A stretch of 64,000 bases of DNA from URNF01 sp045634325 (GCA_045634325.1 JAZRAA010000031.1:32257-96256), one strand, 5' to 3'. Shown: positions 40,446 to 50,141, counted from the first letter of the stretch. Numbers and translations are program-made. Notes: a model not told the origin generated them from the letters alone.

Positions 40446-41209
40446 TTTTCTACACTCCTTACTACAATGCCGTTTTCACGCAACGTTTCTTTCAAAGCGG
40501 GAATCGGCACCTCACCGAAATGGAACACCGAAGCCGCCAATCCTGCGTCAACGGTGGGTAATTTTTTGAACAATTGAACGAAATGGTCGGCGCAGCCCGC
40601 ACCGCCCGAAGCAATCACGGGTACGTCCACCGCACGCAACACGGCTTCCAACATTTCAATGTCAAACCCGTTTTTCACGCCGTCGGTGTCAATGGAATTG
40701 ACCACCACTTCGCCCGCGCCCATACCGACGCAACGGCGCACCCATTCAATCGCTTCCAGCCCCGTGTTTTCTCTGCCGCCTTTGGCAAACACACGAAACA
40801 CGCCGTCCACCCTTTTGACGTCCATGGACAACACAACGCACTGGTCGCCGTAGCGTTTGGCGGCTTGTTCAATCAAAGCGGGATTGCGAATGGCACCCGA
40901 ATTGACCGACACTTTATCCGCACCGCATTTGAGCACACGGTCAAAATCCTCTACCGTGTTGATACCGCCGCCGACGGTCAACGGAATGAACACCTTTTTC
41001 GCCGCTTCACACAAAATATCGGTGAACAGCGCTCTGCCCTCCGCCGAAGCGGTGATGTCATAAAACACCAATTCATCCGCACCGACATCGCTGTAGTACG
41101 AAGCCAGTTCCACGGGAGAAGACACGTCTTTGAGCCCTTCGAAATTGGTGCCTTTAACCACCCTGCCGTTTTTAATGTCCAAGCAGGGAATAATGCGTTT
41201 TGTTATCAT
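40433..41209 (-). CDS. hisF: Imidazole glycerol phosphate synthase, cyclase subunit
   Basis: A 258-residue TIM barrel: RIIPCLDIKNGRVVKGTNF carries the catalytic Asp, with SVNSGAIRNPALIEQ and VVVNSIDTDGVKNGFD further on. HisF takes ammonia from HisH to form IGP and AICAR. The ATG overlaps the hisA stop (ATGA). Confidence 0.97.
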   Translation of the reverse strand: MITKRIIPCLDIKNGRVVKGTNFEGLKDVSSPVELASYYSDVGADELVFYDITASAEGRALFTDILCEAAKKVFIPLTVGGGINTVEDFDRVLKCGADKVSVNSGAIRNPALIEQAAKRYGDQCVVLSMDVKRVDGVFRVFAKGGRENTGLEAIEWVRRCVGMGAGEVVVNSIDTDGVKNGFDIEMLEAVLRAVDVPVIASGGAGCADHFVQLFKKLPTVDAGLAASVFHFGEVPIPALKETLRENGIVVRSVEKCCK

Positions 41210-41919
41210 TTTGCCACCTCAATTGCACGGGCGAGTGCAATCGCACCGGTATAGTACGCTTTGCCGATAATCGCACCGTACACGCCCATTTCACGCAATG
41301 CCGCAACGTCATCGAGAGACGATACACCGCCCGAAGCGATGATGTCCACCTTGAAGGTCTGTTGCAACCGTTCATACAATTTCAAGTTGGTGCCTTGCAT
41401 CGCACCGTCACGAGAAATGTCGGTACAAATCACCGTTTTGACACCCAGCATCTGCATTTTTTCAAAAAACGCTTCGCCGCTGTATGCGGATTGTTCAGTC
41501 CACCCTTTAATCGCCACGTATCCGTCTTTCAAATCGATGCCAACTGCGATTTTCTCACCGTAGGTTTCCACCGCTTCACGCAAAAACGCCTCGTCGGTCA
41601 CCGCCGCCGTGCCGAGAATGACACGGTCCACGCCGTTTTCCAAATACGCTTTCACCGTCTGCATATCACGGATACCGCCGCCCACCTCGGTGAACAACCC
41701 CGTCCCCTGCGCAATACGGCGAATGGTGTCCATATTGGGTGTACCGCCTGTTTTAGCGCCCTCTAAATCTACTAAATGTATAAATTTTGCGCCGTCACGT
41801 TCAAACGATTGGGCAACTGCAAACGGGTCGTCGTGGTAGACGGTCATTTGGGCGTAATCGCCTTTGAACAAGCGTACCGCCTTACCGCCGATGATGTCAA
41901 TTGCAGGAAAAATGTGCAT
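41206..41919 (-). CDS. hisA: ProFAR isomerase
   Basis: A 237-residue TIM barrel: HIFPAIDIIGGKAVRLFKGDY with the catalytic Asp, TEVGGGIRDMQTVKAYLE, and ICTDISRDGAMQGTN with the second Asp, then SGGVSSLDDVAAL. Step 4 of the pathway (1-(5-phosphoribosyl)-5-[(5-phosphoribosylamino)methylideneamino]imidazole-4-carboxamide isomerisation). It follows hisH by 12 bases. Confidence 0.97.
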   Translation of the reverse strand: MHIFPAIDIIGGKAVRLFKGDYAQMTVYHDDPFAVAQSFERDGAKFIHLVDLEGAKTGGTPNMDTIRRIAQGTGLFTEVGGGIRDMQTVKAYLENGVDRVILGTAAVTDEAFLREAVETYGEKIAVGIDLKDGYVAIKGWTEQSAYSGEAFFEKMQMLGVKTVICTDISRDGAMQGTNLKLYERLQQTFKVDIIASGGVSSLDDVAALREMGVYGAIIGKAYYTGAIALARAIEVAK

Positions 41920-41931
41920 AGTCTTATCACC

Positions 41932-42543
41932 TTATAATTCACAAAATGCTTTGAGGATTGCCAAACCGGTGCGCCCGCTTTTTTCGGGGTGGAACTGGCA
42001 ACCCATCAGGTTATCTTTACGCACCGCCGCCGTAACGGGTGCGCCGTAGTCGGTGGATGCAATCAAACTGTCCGCGCAGTTGCGGGCATAGTATGAATGC
42101 ACGAAATACACGTGGTCGCCTTCTTGCAAATACCGAAACAGCGGGTCTTTTTCGCCATTAAAATGCAACGCATTCCAACCGATGTGCGGAATTTTCATGT
42201 CGGCGGGGACATACCCTTGAAGCGGCACAATCTCACCGTTTAACAGACCCAGTCCTTTGTGTTCGCCATATTCGAGGCTTCTCTCGAACAACAGTTGCAT
42301 ACCCAGACAAATGCCCATGACGTATTTCCCGTCGGCGAGTGCGGCTTTCACCGCTTCGTCCATGCCGCAAGCGGCAAGTTTGCGGGATGCATCCGCAAAC
42401 GCACCCACGCCCGGCAACAAAATTCTGTCTGCTTTTGCCAGTACGTCGGGGTCACAGGTGACCTGTGCGTTTTCGCCGATAGCCGCAAACGACGAGCGCA
42501 GGGAAAACAGGTTGCCCACGCCGTAATCAATAATCGCTACCAT
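41932..42543 (-). CDS. hisH: Imidazole glycerol phosphate synthase, glutaminase subunit
   Basis: A 203-residue class I glutamine amidotransferase: MVAIIDYGVGNLFSLRSSF at the start, the nucleophile motif GICLGMQLLFE, and the His-x-Glu pair in CQFHPEKSG. It supplies ammonia to HisF. Its start shares one base with the hisB stop. Confidence 0.97.
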   Translation of the reverse strand: MVAIIDYGVGNLFSLRSSFAAIGENAQVTCDPDVLAKADRILLPGVGAFADASRKLAACGMDEAVKAALADGKYVMGICLGMQLLFERSLEYGEHKGLGLLNGEIVPLQGYVPADMKIPHIGWNALHFNGEKDPLFRYLQEGDHVYFVHSYYARNCADSLIASTDYGAPVTAAVRKDNLMGCQFHPEKSGRTGLAILKAFCEL

Positions 42544-43130
42544 TATAAAACTCCCTTGGAAGACGGAATTTCATCTTTTAGTTGCGGGTCGATTGCCACC
42601 GCCGCACGCATGATACGACCGAGCGCTTTGAAAATGCCCTCGACGATGTGGTGGGAGTTGACACCCGCCAATTTGCGCACGTGCAAGGTGATGCCCGCAT
42701 TTTGCGCAAAACCATATAAAAATTCACGCACAAGTTCGGTGTCAAAGTCGCCGATTTTTTGTGCGGGGATGTCGGCATCCAGTGCTAAATACCCTCTGCC
42801 CGAAATATCCACTGCCGCCATAATTAACGCTTCGTCCATCGGTAATATAATATCGGCATACCGACAAATACCACGTTTGTCACCCAGTGCTTCACTAAAC
42901 GCTTTGCCCAGTGCGATGCCGATGTCCTCTACCGTGTGATGCCCGTCTACATACGTGTCACCGTTGCAACTGACCGACAACGCAAACCGTCCGTGTTTGG
43001 TAAACAAGGTCAACATGTGGTCAAAAAAGCCGACACCCGTTTGGATGGCGCCGTCACCGTTGCCATCCAGGTATAAGGAAAGCTGGATGTCGGTTTCCGC
43101 GGTTTTGCGGATGATTTCACTGTTACGCAT
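42543..43130 (-). CDS. hisB: Imidazoleglycerol-phosphate dehydratase
   Basis: A 195-residue monofunctional dehydratase: GVGFFDHMLTLFTKHG, DGHHTVEDIGIALGKAF and GVNSHHIVEGIFKALGR bind the Mn ions. It lacks the N-terminal phosphatase of the enteric HisB. ATG at 43130 is preferred over an upstream extension because it gives the family N-terminus MRNSEIIRKTAET; it overlaps the hisC end by 8 bases. Confidence 0.96.
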   Translation of the reverse strand: MRNSEIIRKTAETDIQLSLYLDGNGDGAIQTGVGFFDHMLTLFTKHGRFALSVSCNGDTYVDGHHTVEDIGIALGKAFSEALGDKRGICRYADIILPMDEALIMAAVDISGRGYLALDADIPAQKIGDFDTELVREFLYGFAQNAGITLHVRKLAGVNSHHIVEGIFKALGRIMRAAVAIDPQLKDEIPSSKGVL

Positions 43131-44190
43131 GTTTCGTTTCCTCCAATGCTTTATCAATCGTTTCCAGTAAGGTATCCATCTGTTGTTTGGTGCCGATGGT
43201 GATGCGGTTATAATTGGCAATGCGGGGCATTCCAAGATACCGCACCAACACGCCGTTATCTTTTAAGAATGTATACAGCGTTTTGCCGTCAATTTTGTCG
43301 CTTGCCGCCAAAATGAAATTGGCGGTGGAATCGGTGACGGTAAAGCCGCGTTTTTCCAGTTCTTTGCGGGTGTATTCCCTCACCGCTATAATCTCTTTGC
43401 AATTGTCCATATAATATTGGTCGTCACACAGTGCCGCTATGCCTGCCAACTGGGTTAAGCGGTTAATATTATAGGGGTTGGTGGAATATTTCAGTTTGTT
43501 GAAATCAGCAATCAATGCCGCATTACCGATTGCAAAGCCCAATCGAGCGCCCGCCATACTGCGAGATTTGGAAAACGTGCCGCACACTACCAAATTATCA
43601 TACTTTGCGGTGAGCGGTATGGCGCTTTCCCCGCCGAAATCCACGTATGCTTCGTCAATCAGCACGAGGTCATTAGGGTTTTGCTGCACAATCCGTTCAA
43701 TGTCGGCAAGCGGCAAGGCAACGCCTGTTTGGGCGTTGGGGTTGGCGAGCACCACCGTTTTACCCGCTTGATAATAGTCTTGCGGGTTGACACGCAACTG
43801 TTCATCCAGCGGTTTGGTTTCATAGGGAATGTCGTATAAGTTTGCATACACCTCATAAAAACCGTAGGTGATGTCGGGGAACACGGCACCTTTATCACAA
43901 AATCCCATGAAACAGAAATTGAGAATATCATCCGAACCGTTGGTGAGAAACACCTGCGATTTTTCCACGCCGAACCGTTTTGCCATCGCTTCTGTCAGCG
44001 CTCTGCAAGCGGGGTCGGGATAAAGATTGAGTTTTGCCACTTCCCCGCTGTTCACCGCTTCCAGCACATTCTCTGACGGCGGAAAAGGGGATTCGTTGGT
44101 GTTGAGTTTCACATACGCTTTGTCTTGGGGTTGTTCACCGGGGGTATACGCTTCCAGGTCGGCAAAGCGGGTACTTAAAAACGAGCGCAC
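43123..44190 (-). CDS. hisC: Histidinol-phosphate aminotransferase
   Basis: A 355-residue PLP enzyme of fold type I. GTG at 44190 is chosen because GGAGG precedes it and it gives RSFLSTRFADLEAYTPGEQ, close to the family start. KLNTNESPFPPSENV, TNGSDDILNFCFMGF, VLIDEAYVDFGG and the PLP Lys in GTFSKSRSMAGARLG are visible. It transaminates imidazole acetol phosphate. It follows hisD by four bases. Confidence 0.95.
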   Translation of the reverse strand: MRSFLSTRFADLEAYTPGEQPQDKAYVKLNTNESPFPPSENVLEAVNSGEVAKLNLYPDPACRALTEAMAKRFGVEKSQVFLTNGSDDILNFCFMGFCDKGAVFPDITYGFYEVYANLYDIPYETKPLDEQLRVNPQDYYQAGKTVVLANPNAQTGVALPLADIERIVQQNPNDLVLIDEAYVDFGGESAIPLTAKYDNLVVCGTFSKSRSMAGARLGFAIGNAALIADFNKLKYSTNPYNINRLTQLAGIAALCDDQYYMDNCKEIIAVREYTRKELEKRGFTVTDSTANFILAASDKIDGKTLYTFLKDNGVLVRYLGMPRIANYNRITIGTKQQMDTLLETIDKALEETKHA

Positions 44191-44194
44191 CGCT

Positions 44195-45466
44195 TTACCC
44201 CTCCTTTCGCACCGTAGCGGAACGGGCGTGGGCGGAAAGGCCTTCCCGCTCTGCAAAATACGCCACCTTATCCGCTACCCGCATCAAAGCGTCACGGGTG
44301 TAATAAGAATATGCCGAGCGTTTGACAAAATCGTCTACGCCCAAGGGACTGGAAAACCGTGCCGTACCCATGGTGGGCAAGGTGTGGTTGGGGCCCGCGA
44401 AATAGTCGCCGAGTGCTTCGGGACAGTATCTGCCGAGAAACACCGAACCCGCATTTTTCACTCTCGGTAACCACTCGAACGGCTCGTCTACGCACAATTC
44501 CAAATGTTCGGGGGCAATTTCGTTTGCCACGTCAATGGCACTTTCCAAATTTTCGCATACGATAATTTTGCCGTAGTCATCAATCGATGCACGTGCAATC
44601 TCTTTGCGGGGCAATTGTTCGAGTTGGACTTCGATTTCCTCCGCCACCGCTTTGGCAAACGGTTCGCTGTCGGTGATGAGCACGGCGGAAGCGAGTTTAT
44701 CGTGTTCCGCTTGGGACAGTAAATCCGCCGCCGCAAAACGAGGATTGGTGTTGCCGTCTGCCACCACCAAAATCTCACTGGGACCCGCAATCATGTCAAT
44801 GTCTACCAAGCCGTACACCTGTCGTTTGGCTTCTGCCACGAATGCGTTGCCGGGACCCACGATTTTATCCACTTGCGGTATACTTTCCGTACCGTAAGCC
44901 AGCGCCGCCACTGCTTGCGCCCCGCCGGTTTTGAAAATGCGGTTCACGCCAGCCACCTTGGCGGCGGCGAGAATGTCAGCGGGGATTTGTCCGTTTTTGG
45001 CAGGGGTTACCATCAAGATTTCTTCCACACCCGCAATTTTGGCGGGCAAGCAGTTCATCAACACCGACGACGGATAACTTGCTGTGCCGCCGGGCACGTA
45101 TAAACCCACACGTTTTAACGGCATCACACGTTGACCGAGGATCACACCGTTTTCCGCTTGCATTTGGAAGCCGTCGTGTTTCTGGTTTTGGTGGAAAGCG
45201 GTGATATTTTCCGCCGCTTCCCGCAAAACGTCCATAAACTGTGCGGGCACGGTTTTCACCGCCGCATCCCATTCTTCTTTTGTGACTTCCAAGGTGTCAA
45301 TGTCGGCGTTATCGAACTTTTTGCCGTAGGCAAGTACCGCTTTGTCACCGTTTTCACGGACGTCTTTCAAAATATCCGCTACCACGGCGGTGATATCCAT
45401 ACTGTCCGCTTTTCTGCCGAACAAAGCAGAGGCGGATACTTCGTTTGCCTTTAAAATCTTAATCAT
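44195..45466 (-). CDS. hisD: Histidinol dehydrogenase
   Basis: A 423-residue Zn enzyme for the last two oxidations to histidine. Family blocks are PLKRVGLYVPGGTASYPSSVLM, KIVGPGNAFVAEAKRQVYG, DMIAGPSEILVVAD and EHLELCVDEPF, and NHTLPTMGTARFSSPLGVDDFVKR near the C-end. Its start lies two bases after the hisG stop. Confidence 0.97.
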   Translation of the reverse strand: MIKILKANEVSASALFGRKADSMDITAVVADILKDVRENGDKAVLAYGKKFDNADIDTLEVTKEEWDAAVKTVPAQFMDVLREAAENITAFHQNQKHDGFQMQAENGVILGQRVMPLKRVGLYVPGGTASYPSSVLMNCLPAKIAGVEEILMVTPAKNGQIPADILAAAKVAGVNRIFKTGGAQAVAALAYGTESIPQVDKIVGPGNAFVAEAKRQVYGLVDIDMIAGPSEILVVADGNTNPRFAAADLLSQAEHDKLASAVLITDSEPFAKAVAEEIEVQLEQLPRKEIARASIDDYGKIIVCENLESAIDVANEIAPEHLELCVDEPFEWLPRVKNAGSVFLGRYCPEALGDYFAGPNHTLPTMGTARFSSPLGVDDFVKRSAYSYYTRDALMRVADKVAYFAEREGLSAHARSATVRKEG

Positions 45467-45468
45467 GC

Positions 45469-46098
45469 TTATCCCTCGTTTTCCGCAATGGCGGTGATTT
45501 TTTCGGCGAGCGCACGAATTTCGTCGCCTTTGAAGGTGTAACTGGATTTATTGGCGACCAGACGTGCGCTGATCGGTACCACGTCCTCCACCACCGCCAG
45601 TCCGTTTTCACGCAATGTAATCCCCGTCTCTACGATGTCCACAATCACGTCGGACAACGAGAGCAAGGGTGCCAGTTCAATCGAACCGTTGAGTTTGATG
45701 ATATCAATCTGCCGATTTTTTGCGGCAAAGTGCGCTTTGGCAATGCGTGGGAATTTGGTCGCCACACGCAGTGTGAGCGTTTGGTCATCCGCAAAGTTTT
45801 CGGGAGCGGCAACCGCCATACGACAAACACCCATTTTCAAATCGGCAAGTTCATAAACCGCAGGGGCATATTCCAGCAAAATGTCTTTGCCCGCCACACC
45901 GATATCCGCCGCACCACGTTCCACGTAAATCGCAACGTCGGAGGGTTTGACCCAAAAATATCGCACGCCGTTTTCTTGGTTTTCAAACACCAAACGACGA
46001 TTTTTTTCATGAATAGCGGGGCAACCGTAACCCGCCGCTTCAAACATGGCATATACCTTTTCGCCCAGTCTGCCTTTGGGCAATGCAATATTGAGCAT
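45469..46098 (-). CDS. hisG: ATP phosphoribosyltransferase, short form
   Basis: A 209-residue catalytic subunit: LNIALPKGRLGEKVYAMFEA, ERGAADIGVAGKDILLEY, and DIVETGITLRENGLAVVED, the PRPP-binding region. The C-terminal regulatory domain of the long form is absent, so it needs HisZ, which is encoded directly upstream. First committed step of the pathway. Confidence 0.96.
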   Translation of the reverse strand: MLNIALPKGRLGEKVYAMFEAAGYGCPAIHEKNRRLVFENQENGVRYFWVKPSDVAIYVERGAADIGVAGKDILLEYAPAVYELADLKMGVCRMAVAAPENFADDQTLTLRVATKFPRIAKAHFAAKNRQIDIIKLNGSIELAPLLSLSDVIVDIVETGITLRENGLAVVEDVVPISARLVANKSSYTFKGDEIRALAEKITAIAENEG

Positions 46099-46103
46099 GC
46101 GTA

Positions 46104-47126
46104 TTACTCCCCTTTCTCTACCAAAACCGTTTTCCCTTGCGCACGCAATTCCTCCGCTTTTTTCACGGTTTCACCCATCGTGTCAATGGTGTAGGTCAAG
46201 CGCAACGGCTTGGCGGTTTCACTGCTTGCGGTTTGCAAGCGTTCCAGCAAATCGAGGTACACCGCAAAACCGATAGCATCACTCTTTTTGCCGAGTTTTT
46301 GCATCAACAAATCGTATCGGCCACCGGACAACACCGCACGGGATACCCCTTCAATAAAGCCGCAGAACACCACGCCGTTATAATACTGGGTGTCCCCGCT
46401 CAAAGAAAAATCAAACTGTACGGCATCGCCGTATCCCGCCGCCTGCAAAAATGCATCAATGGCGGTCAATTCCGCAAACACGTCGGCAGGTGCGAGCGGT
46501 TGTAAGGCGGGCAACACGTCGTGCAAACTGCCAAACGCATCCGTGAGCGTACACAACGTCTCACAAGCCGCTTTATCGCCGCCGTTTCCCTCGCACAACG
46601 CACGAATGCGGGCGACACTTTTGCTTTCCACCGCTTTGAGCAGTGCGGTGCCCGCCGCATCCGACAATCCGACCGCCCTGACAGCCGCAGTAAGCAAACC
46701 CATGTGAGAAATGCACAGTTTAAACGGACGACCTACCGCCGCCAAACTCTTCACCGCAAGCAACACGGTTTCGCCCACCGTAAACGCATCCAATGCGCCG
46801 ATACATTCCAAACCCGTCTGGGGAATTTCACAGAATTCACCGTTTTGTGCACGATAAACGTTTTCGCTGTAATACACACGGTCCACACCCGCATCATCGG
46901 TATGGTGACGAGCAATGGACAAGGTGACGTCGGGTTTTAACGCCATCAACCGACCCGAACCGTCGGTGAAAGTGATAACGTTGCCCGACACCAAAAACTC
47001 TTTGTTCTCTGCATAAAAATCATATTCCTCAAACTTGTTCATCTTATACCGCCGATAGCCGTACTGCGCGTACAACTCCCGCAAACTGAACATGATTTTT
47101 TCTTCGTTTCGCATATACCGTTCCAC
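46104..47126 (-). CDS. hisZ: ATP phosphoribosyltransferase regulatory subunit
   Basis: A 340-residue class II aminoacyl-tRNA-synthetase paralogue related to HisRS: TFTDGSGRLMALKPDVTLSIAR is motif 2-like, RVYYSENVYRAQNG and QTGLECIGALD follow, and a C-terminal SGGRYDLLMQKLGKKSDAIGF is motif 3-like. It lacks the tRNA-binding domain, as HisZ does. GTG start with AGGTGG upstream. First gene of the his operon; consensus promoter 50 bases upstream. Confidence 0.94.
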   Translation of the reverse strand: MERYMRNEEKIMFSLRELYAQYGYRRYKMNKFEEYDFYAENKEFLVSGNVITFTDGSGRLMALKPDVTLSIARHHTDDAGVDRVYYSENVYRAQNGEFCEIPQTGLECIGALDAFTVGETVLLAVKSLAAVGRPFKLCISHMGLLTAAVRAVGLSDAAGTALLKAVESKSVARIRALCEGNGGDKAACETLCTLTDAFGSLHDVLPALQPLAPADVFAELTAIDAFLQAAGYGDAVQFDFSLSGDTQYYNGVVFCGFIEGVSRAVLSGGRYDLLMQKLGKKSDAIGFAVYLDLLERLQTASSETAKPLRLTYTIDTMGETVKKAEELRAQGKTVLVEKGE

Positions 47127-47174
47127 TGATGGCCACCTCTGTTACTTTATCACTTTAATTCGCTAATGTAGTAT

Positions 47175-47203
47175 AGTATATTCCACAAATCAGGATTTGT
47201 CAA
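47175..47203 (-). promoter_or_regulatory. Consensus promoter of his operon
   Basis: TTGACA (47203-47198), a 17-base spacer and TATACT (47180-47175) on the - strand; a second overlapping TATACT follows. The leader to the hisZ GTG is only about 40 bases, too short for a T-box, so control must be at initiation or by feedback. Confidence 0.88.
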
Positions 47204-47225
47204 CCTTTTTACATAAAAAACACAG

Positions 47226-47270
47226 CGCACGAAAAGTGCGAAAACCGTCACGCAAAAAAGCGTGACGGTT
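47226..47270 (-). terminator. Double terminator of ilv-leu operon
   Basis: Two hairpins in series on the - strand: an 11-bp perfect stem (47243-47253 with 47260-47270; hexa-T loop) and CGCAC/GTGCG (47226-47240) followed by CTGTG and a six-T run. They follow the DUF815 stop. Confidence 0.85.
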
Positions 47271-47281
47271 GCGTATTGAAT

Positions 47282-48475
47282 TTACACTTTCTCCCCTGCG
47301 AGCAAACTGTCTACGAATTGCTTGGCGGCACGTGCCGAGCGACCCGCTCTTGCGAGTGCAAACCGTTCCGCACGGCAATCCACTTCGCTCATAGGCATGT
47401 CGATATCGTGCATGATGACCAGATGGTGCACGATGTCGAGGTAGGTGTCTTTGTCGGGGCGGGAGAACCGCAACTGGATGCCAAACCGTTCAGAAAGCGA
47501 CAAAATTTCTTGCATGGTATCGTTGAAATGCACGTCGTCGCCTTCCCGCTCGGCAAAACTTTCTCGCATCAAATGACGGCGGTTACTGGTGGCATAAATC
47601 ACCACGTTGGAGGATTTGGCGGATACCGAACCTTCCAGCACCGCTTTGAGCGCACTGTAATCATCGTCGTTGCCCGCAAACGAAAGGTCGTCGATGAACA
47701 AAATGAATTTTAAGGGGTTGGCGCTGAGTGTGTCGAGCAACGCAGGGATACTGCGCAGTTGTTCTTTGCGCACTTCCACGATACGTAAGCCCTGTTCATA
47801 CAGTTCATTGACCACCGCTTTCACAGTGGACGATTTGCCGGTACCCGCATCACCCGTGAGCAACATATTGGCGGCGGGTTTGCCGTCCAATAAAGCACGG
47901 GTGTTTTCGAGAATACACGCTTTTTCCCGCTCATAGTCCACTAAGTCGGTGAGCCGCACAGGGTCGGGATGACGGACAGGGGTAATCTCGCCGTTTTCCA
48001 CGTAGAACATATGGTATTTGGCATACATACCAAACCCACGGGTGTGCATTTGTGCCACCCGCTCGCTGTATCCGTTCACGATATCCGCTTTGGACTGTGG
48101 GAGTGGCGGCAACACCGCTTCCAATCCCGCGCACAAGTCCTCGTGCGTGAGGTTTGCCACCGTTTGCAAAGTGGCAAGTTCTCTTTCCACCGTTTGTTGC
48201 AGGGCGGGGGCGGGGGTTTGTCCCTTGCCGATACACCGCACGTAACTGTTTTCATTATCGAACACCAAATCTTGCACGTATACGGCCAAAGTGTCACTCT
48301 CGGTTTCGTATAACGCCGCTATTAACTGCGCATACGCATCCACGCACTGTGCGGCGGGTGCGTTTTCCCGCCGACAGTCAAGATACCGCACCAAGCACGA
48401 CAAAACCGGTGTGTCCAGCAACGGACGAAACACCGCCAGCGCATGTAAGTGCAAAGAAAGTTCCGAAAAATTCAT
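47282..48475 (-). CDS. DUF815 AAA+ ATPase
   Basis: A 397-residue ATPase. ATG at 48475 is preferred, with GGTGAAAG upstream. Residues 1 to about 165 are an unassigned helical region; then Walker A is MLLTGDAGTGKSSTVKAVV, Walker B FILFIDDLSFAGNDDDY, and sensor 1 VIYATSNRRHLMRESF. DUF815 ATPases are widespread and uncharacterised. It is the last gene of the T-box-controlled operon, 10 bases after ilvD, so its expression should follow leucine starvation; any metabolic role is unknown. Confidence 0.88.
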   Translation of the reverse strand: MNFSELSLHLHALAVFRPLLDTPVLSCLVRYLDCRRENAPAAQCVDAYAQLIAALYETESDTLAVYVQDLVFDNENSYVRCIGKGQTPAPALQQTVERELATLQTVANLTHEDLCAGLEAVLPPLPQSKADIVNGYSERVAQMHTRGFGMYAKYHMFYVENGEITPVRHPDPVRLTDLVDYEREKACILENTRALLDGKPAANMLLTGDAGTGKSSTVKAVVNELYEQGLRIVEVRKEQLRSIPALLDTLSANPLKFILFIDDLSFAGNDDDYSALKAVLEGSVSAKSSNVVIYATSNRRHLMRESFAEREGDDVHFNDTMQEILSLSERFGIQLRFSRPDKDTYLDIVHHLVIMHDIDMPMSEVDCRAERFALARAGRSARAAKQFVDSLLAGEKV

Positions 48476-48485
48476 ATCTTTCACC

Positions 48486-50141
48486 TTAGTTGAGTACGGC
48501 GCCTTTCGCACCGGAAGATACCAGTGCGGCATACCGTTTTAAGTAACCCGACAATTCTTTTTGTTTCGGGGTGAACGCCGCCAAGCGACGTGCCAGTTCC
48601 TCGTCACTGATTTTCAGCGTCAAGGTGTTGGCGGGAATGTCAATGGAGATGATATCTCCCTCTTGCACGATACCGATAGGACCGCCCGCGGCGGCTTCGG
48701 GGGACACGTGGCCGATACAAGCGCCACGGGTCGCACCGCTGAATCTGCCGTCGGTGATGAGTGCGACCGAGTTGCCCAGACCCATGCCCATAATGGCAGA
48801 GGTGGGATTGAGCATCTCACGCATACCGGGGCCGCCTTTGGGGCCTTCGTAGCGGATAACCACCACGTCACCCGCTTGGATTTTGCCCGCATTGATAGCC
48901 GCTTGTGCGTCTTCTTCACATTCAAACACACGGGCGGGGCCTTCGTGTGTGAGCATTTCGGGTAACACCGCCGAGCGTTTGACCACGCAACCGTCGGGAG
49001 CAAGATTACCACGCAACACCGCAATGCCGCCGGTTTCACTGTACGGCTGTTCCACGGGGCGAATCACGTCGGGGTTGCGGTTGACACAATTTTCGATGTT
49101 CTCACCCACCGTTTTGCCGGTGACGGTGATGCAGTCGGTGTTGAGCAACCCTTTTTTGTTCAGTTCGTGCATCACGGCATACACGCCGCCCGCTTCTTCC
49201 AAATCTTCCATATACGCACGTCCCGCCGGTGCCAAGTGGCAGAGGTTGGGGGTTTTTGCGCTGATTTGGTTTGCGTCGGACAAATTCAAATCAATCCCGC
49301 ATTCGTGCGCGATGGCGGGCAGATGTAACATGGAGTTAGTCGAACAACCCAGTGCCATATCCACCGTCAGCGCATTGGTGAGCGCTTTTTCGGTCATGAT
49401 GTCCAGCGGACGAATGTTGTTTTTGAGCAGTTCCATCACCTGCATACCCGCATGTTTCGCCAGCGCAATGCGGGCGGAATATACTGCGGGGATGGTGCCG
49501 TTGCCTTTGAGTGCCATACCCAACGCTTCACACAGACAGTTCATGGAGTTAGCGGTATACATACCCGAACAAGAACCGCAAGTCGGGCACGCTTTACACG
49601 CAAAATCTTCCAGTTCGTCCAAGGTCATGTTGCCTGCGTTGTATTTGCCCACCGCTTCGAACATGGAGGAAAGACTGGTTTTGCCGCCGTCGATGTGTCC
49701 CGCCAGCATCGGACCGCCGGACACGAACACGGTGGGAATATTCAGACGTGCCGCCGCCATCAACAGACCCGGCACGTTTTTGTCACAGTTAGGAATCATC
49801 ACCAATGCGTCAAAGCCGTGTGCACGCACCATCGCTTCGGTGGAGTCGGCAATCAAGTCACGGGTGACGAGAGAATATTTCATGCCTTCGTGGCCCATCG
49901 CAATACCGTCGCACACCGCAATCGCAGGGAACACGATAGGTGTACCGCCCGCCATGGCAACGCCCATACGCACTGCCTCGGTGATTTTATCGATATTGAT
50001 GTGACCCGGCACAATTTCATTATACGAACTGACGATACCGACCATCGGACGACTCAGTTCTTCTTTGGTTAAACCCAGCGCATTATACAATGCACGGTGC
50101 GGCGCATTTTCAACGCCGTGTTTGATGCTGTCACTTTTCAT
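48486..50141 (-). CDS. ilvD: Dihydroxy-acid dehydratase
   Basis: A 551-residue Fe-S enzyme that makes the keto acids of valine and isoleucine. The Fe-S Cys motifs are MIPNCDKNVPGLL and KACPTCGSCSGMYTANSM; other blocks are LGCSTNSMLHLPAIAHE, GPKGGPGMREMLNPTSAIMGMG and TDGRFSGATRGACIGHVSPEAA. AAAAGGAG precedes the ATG and a 12-bp hairpin lies just upstream. Confidence 0.97.
   Translation of the reverse strand: MKSDSIKHGVENAPHRALYNALGLTKEELSRPMVGIVSSYNEIVPGHINIDKITEAVRMGVAMAGGTPIVFPAIAVCDGIAMGHEGMKYSLVTRDLIADSTEAMVRAHGFDALVMIPNCDKNVPGLLMAAARLNIPTVFVSGGPMLAGHIDGGKTSLSSMFEAVGKYNAGNMTLDELEDFACKACPTCGSCSGMYTANSMNCLCEALGMALKGNGTIPAVYSARIALAKHAGMQVMELLKNNIRPLDIMTEKALTNALTVDMALGCSTNSMLHLPAIAHECGIDLNLSDANQISAKTPNLCHLAPAGRAYMEDLEEAGGVYAVMHELNKKGLLNTDCITVTGKTVGENIENCVNRNPDVIRPVEQPYSETGGIAVLRGNLAPDGCVVKRSAVLPEMLTHEGPARVFECEEDAQAAINAGKIQAGDVVVIRYEGPKGGPGMREMLNPTSAIMGMGLGNSVALITDGRFSGATRGACIGHVSPEAAAGGPIGIVQEGDIISIDIPANTLTLKISDEELARRLAAFTPKQKELSGYLKRYAALVSSGAKGAVLN

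Noticed and set aside
47127..47175. His-type T-box before hisZ
   Set aside because: The leader from the promoter to the start codon is about 40 bases, with no GGTGG-type T-box sequence.
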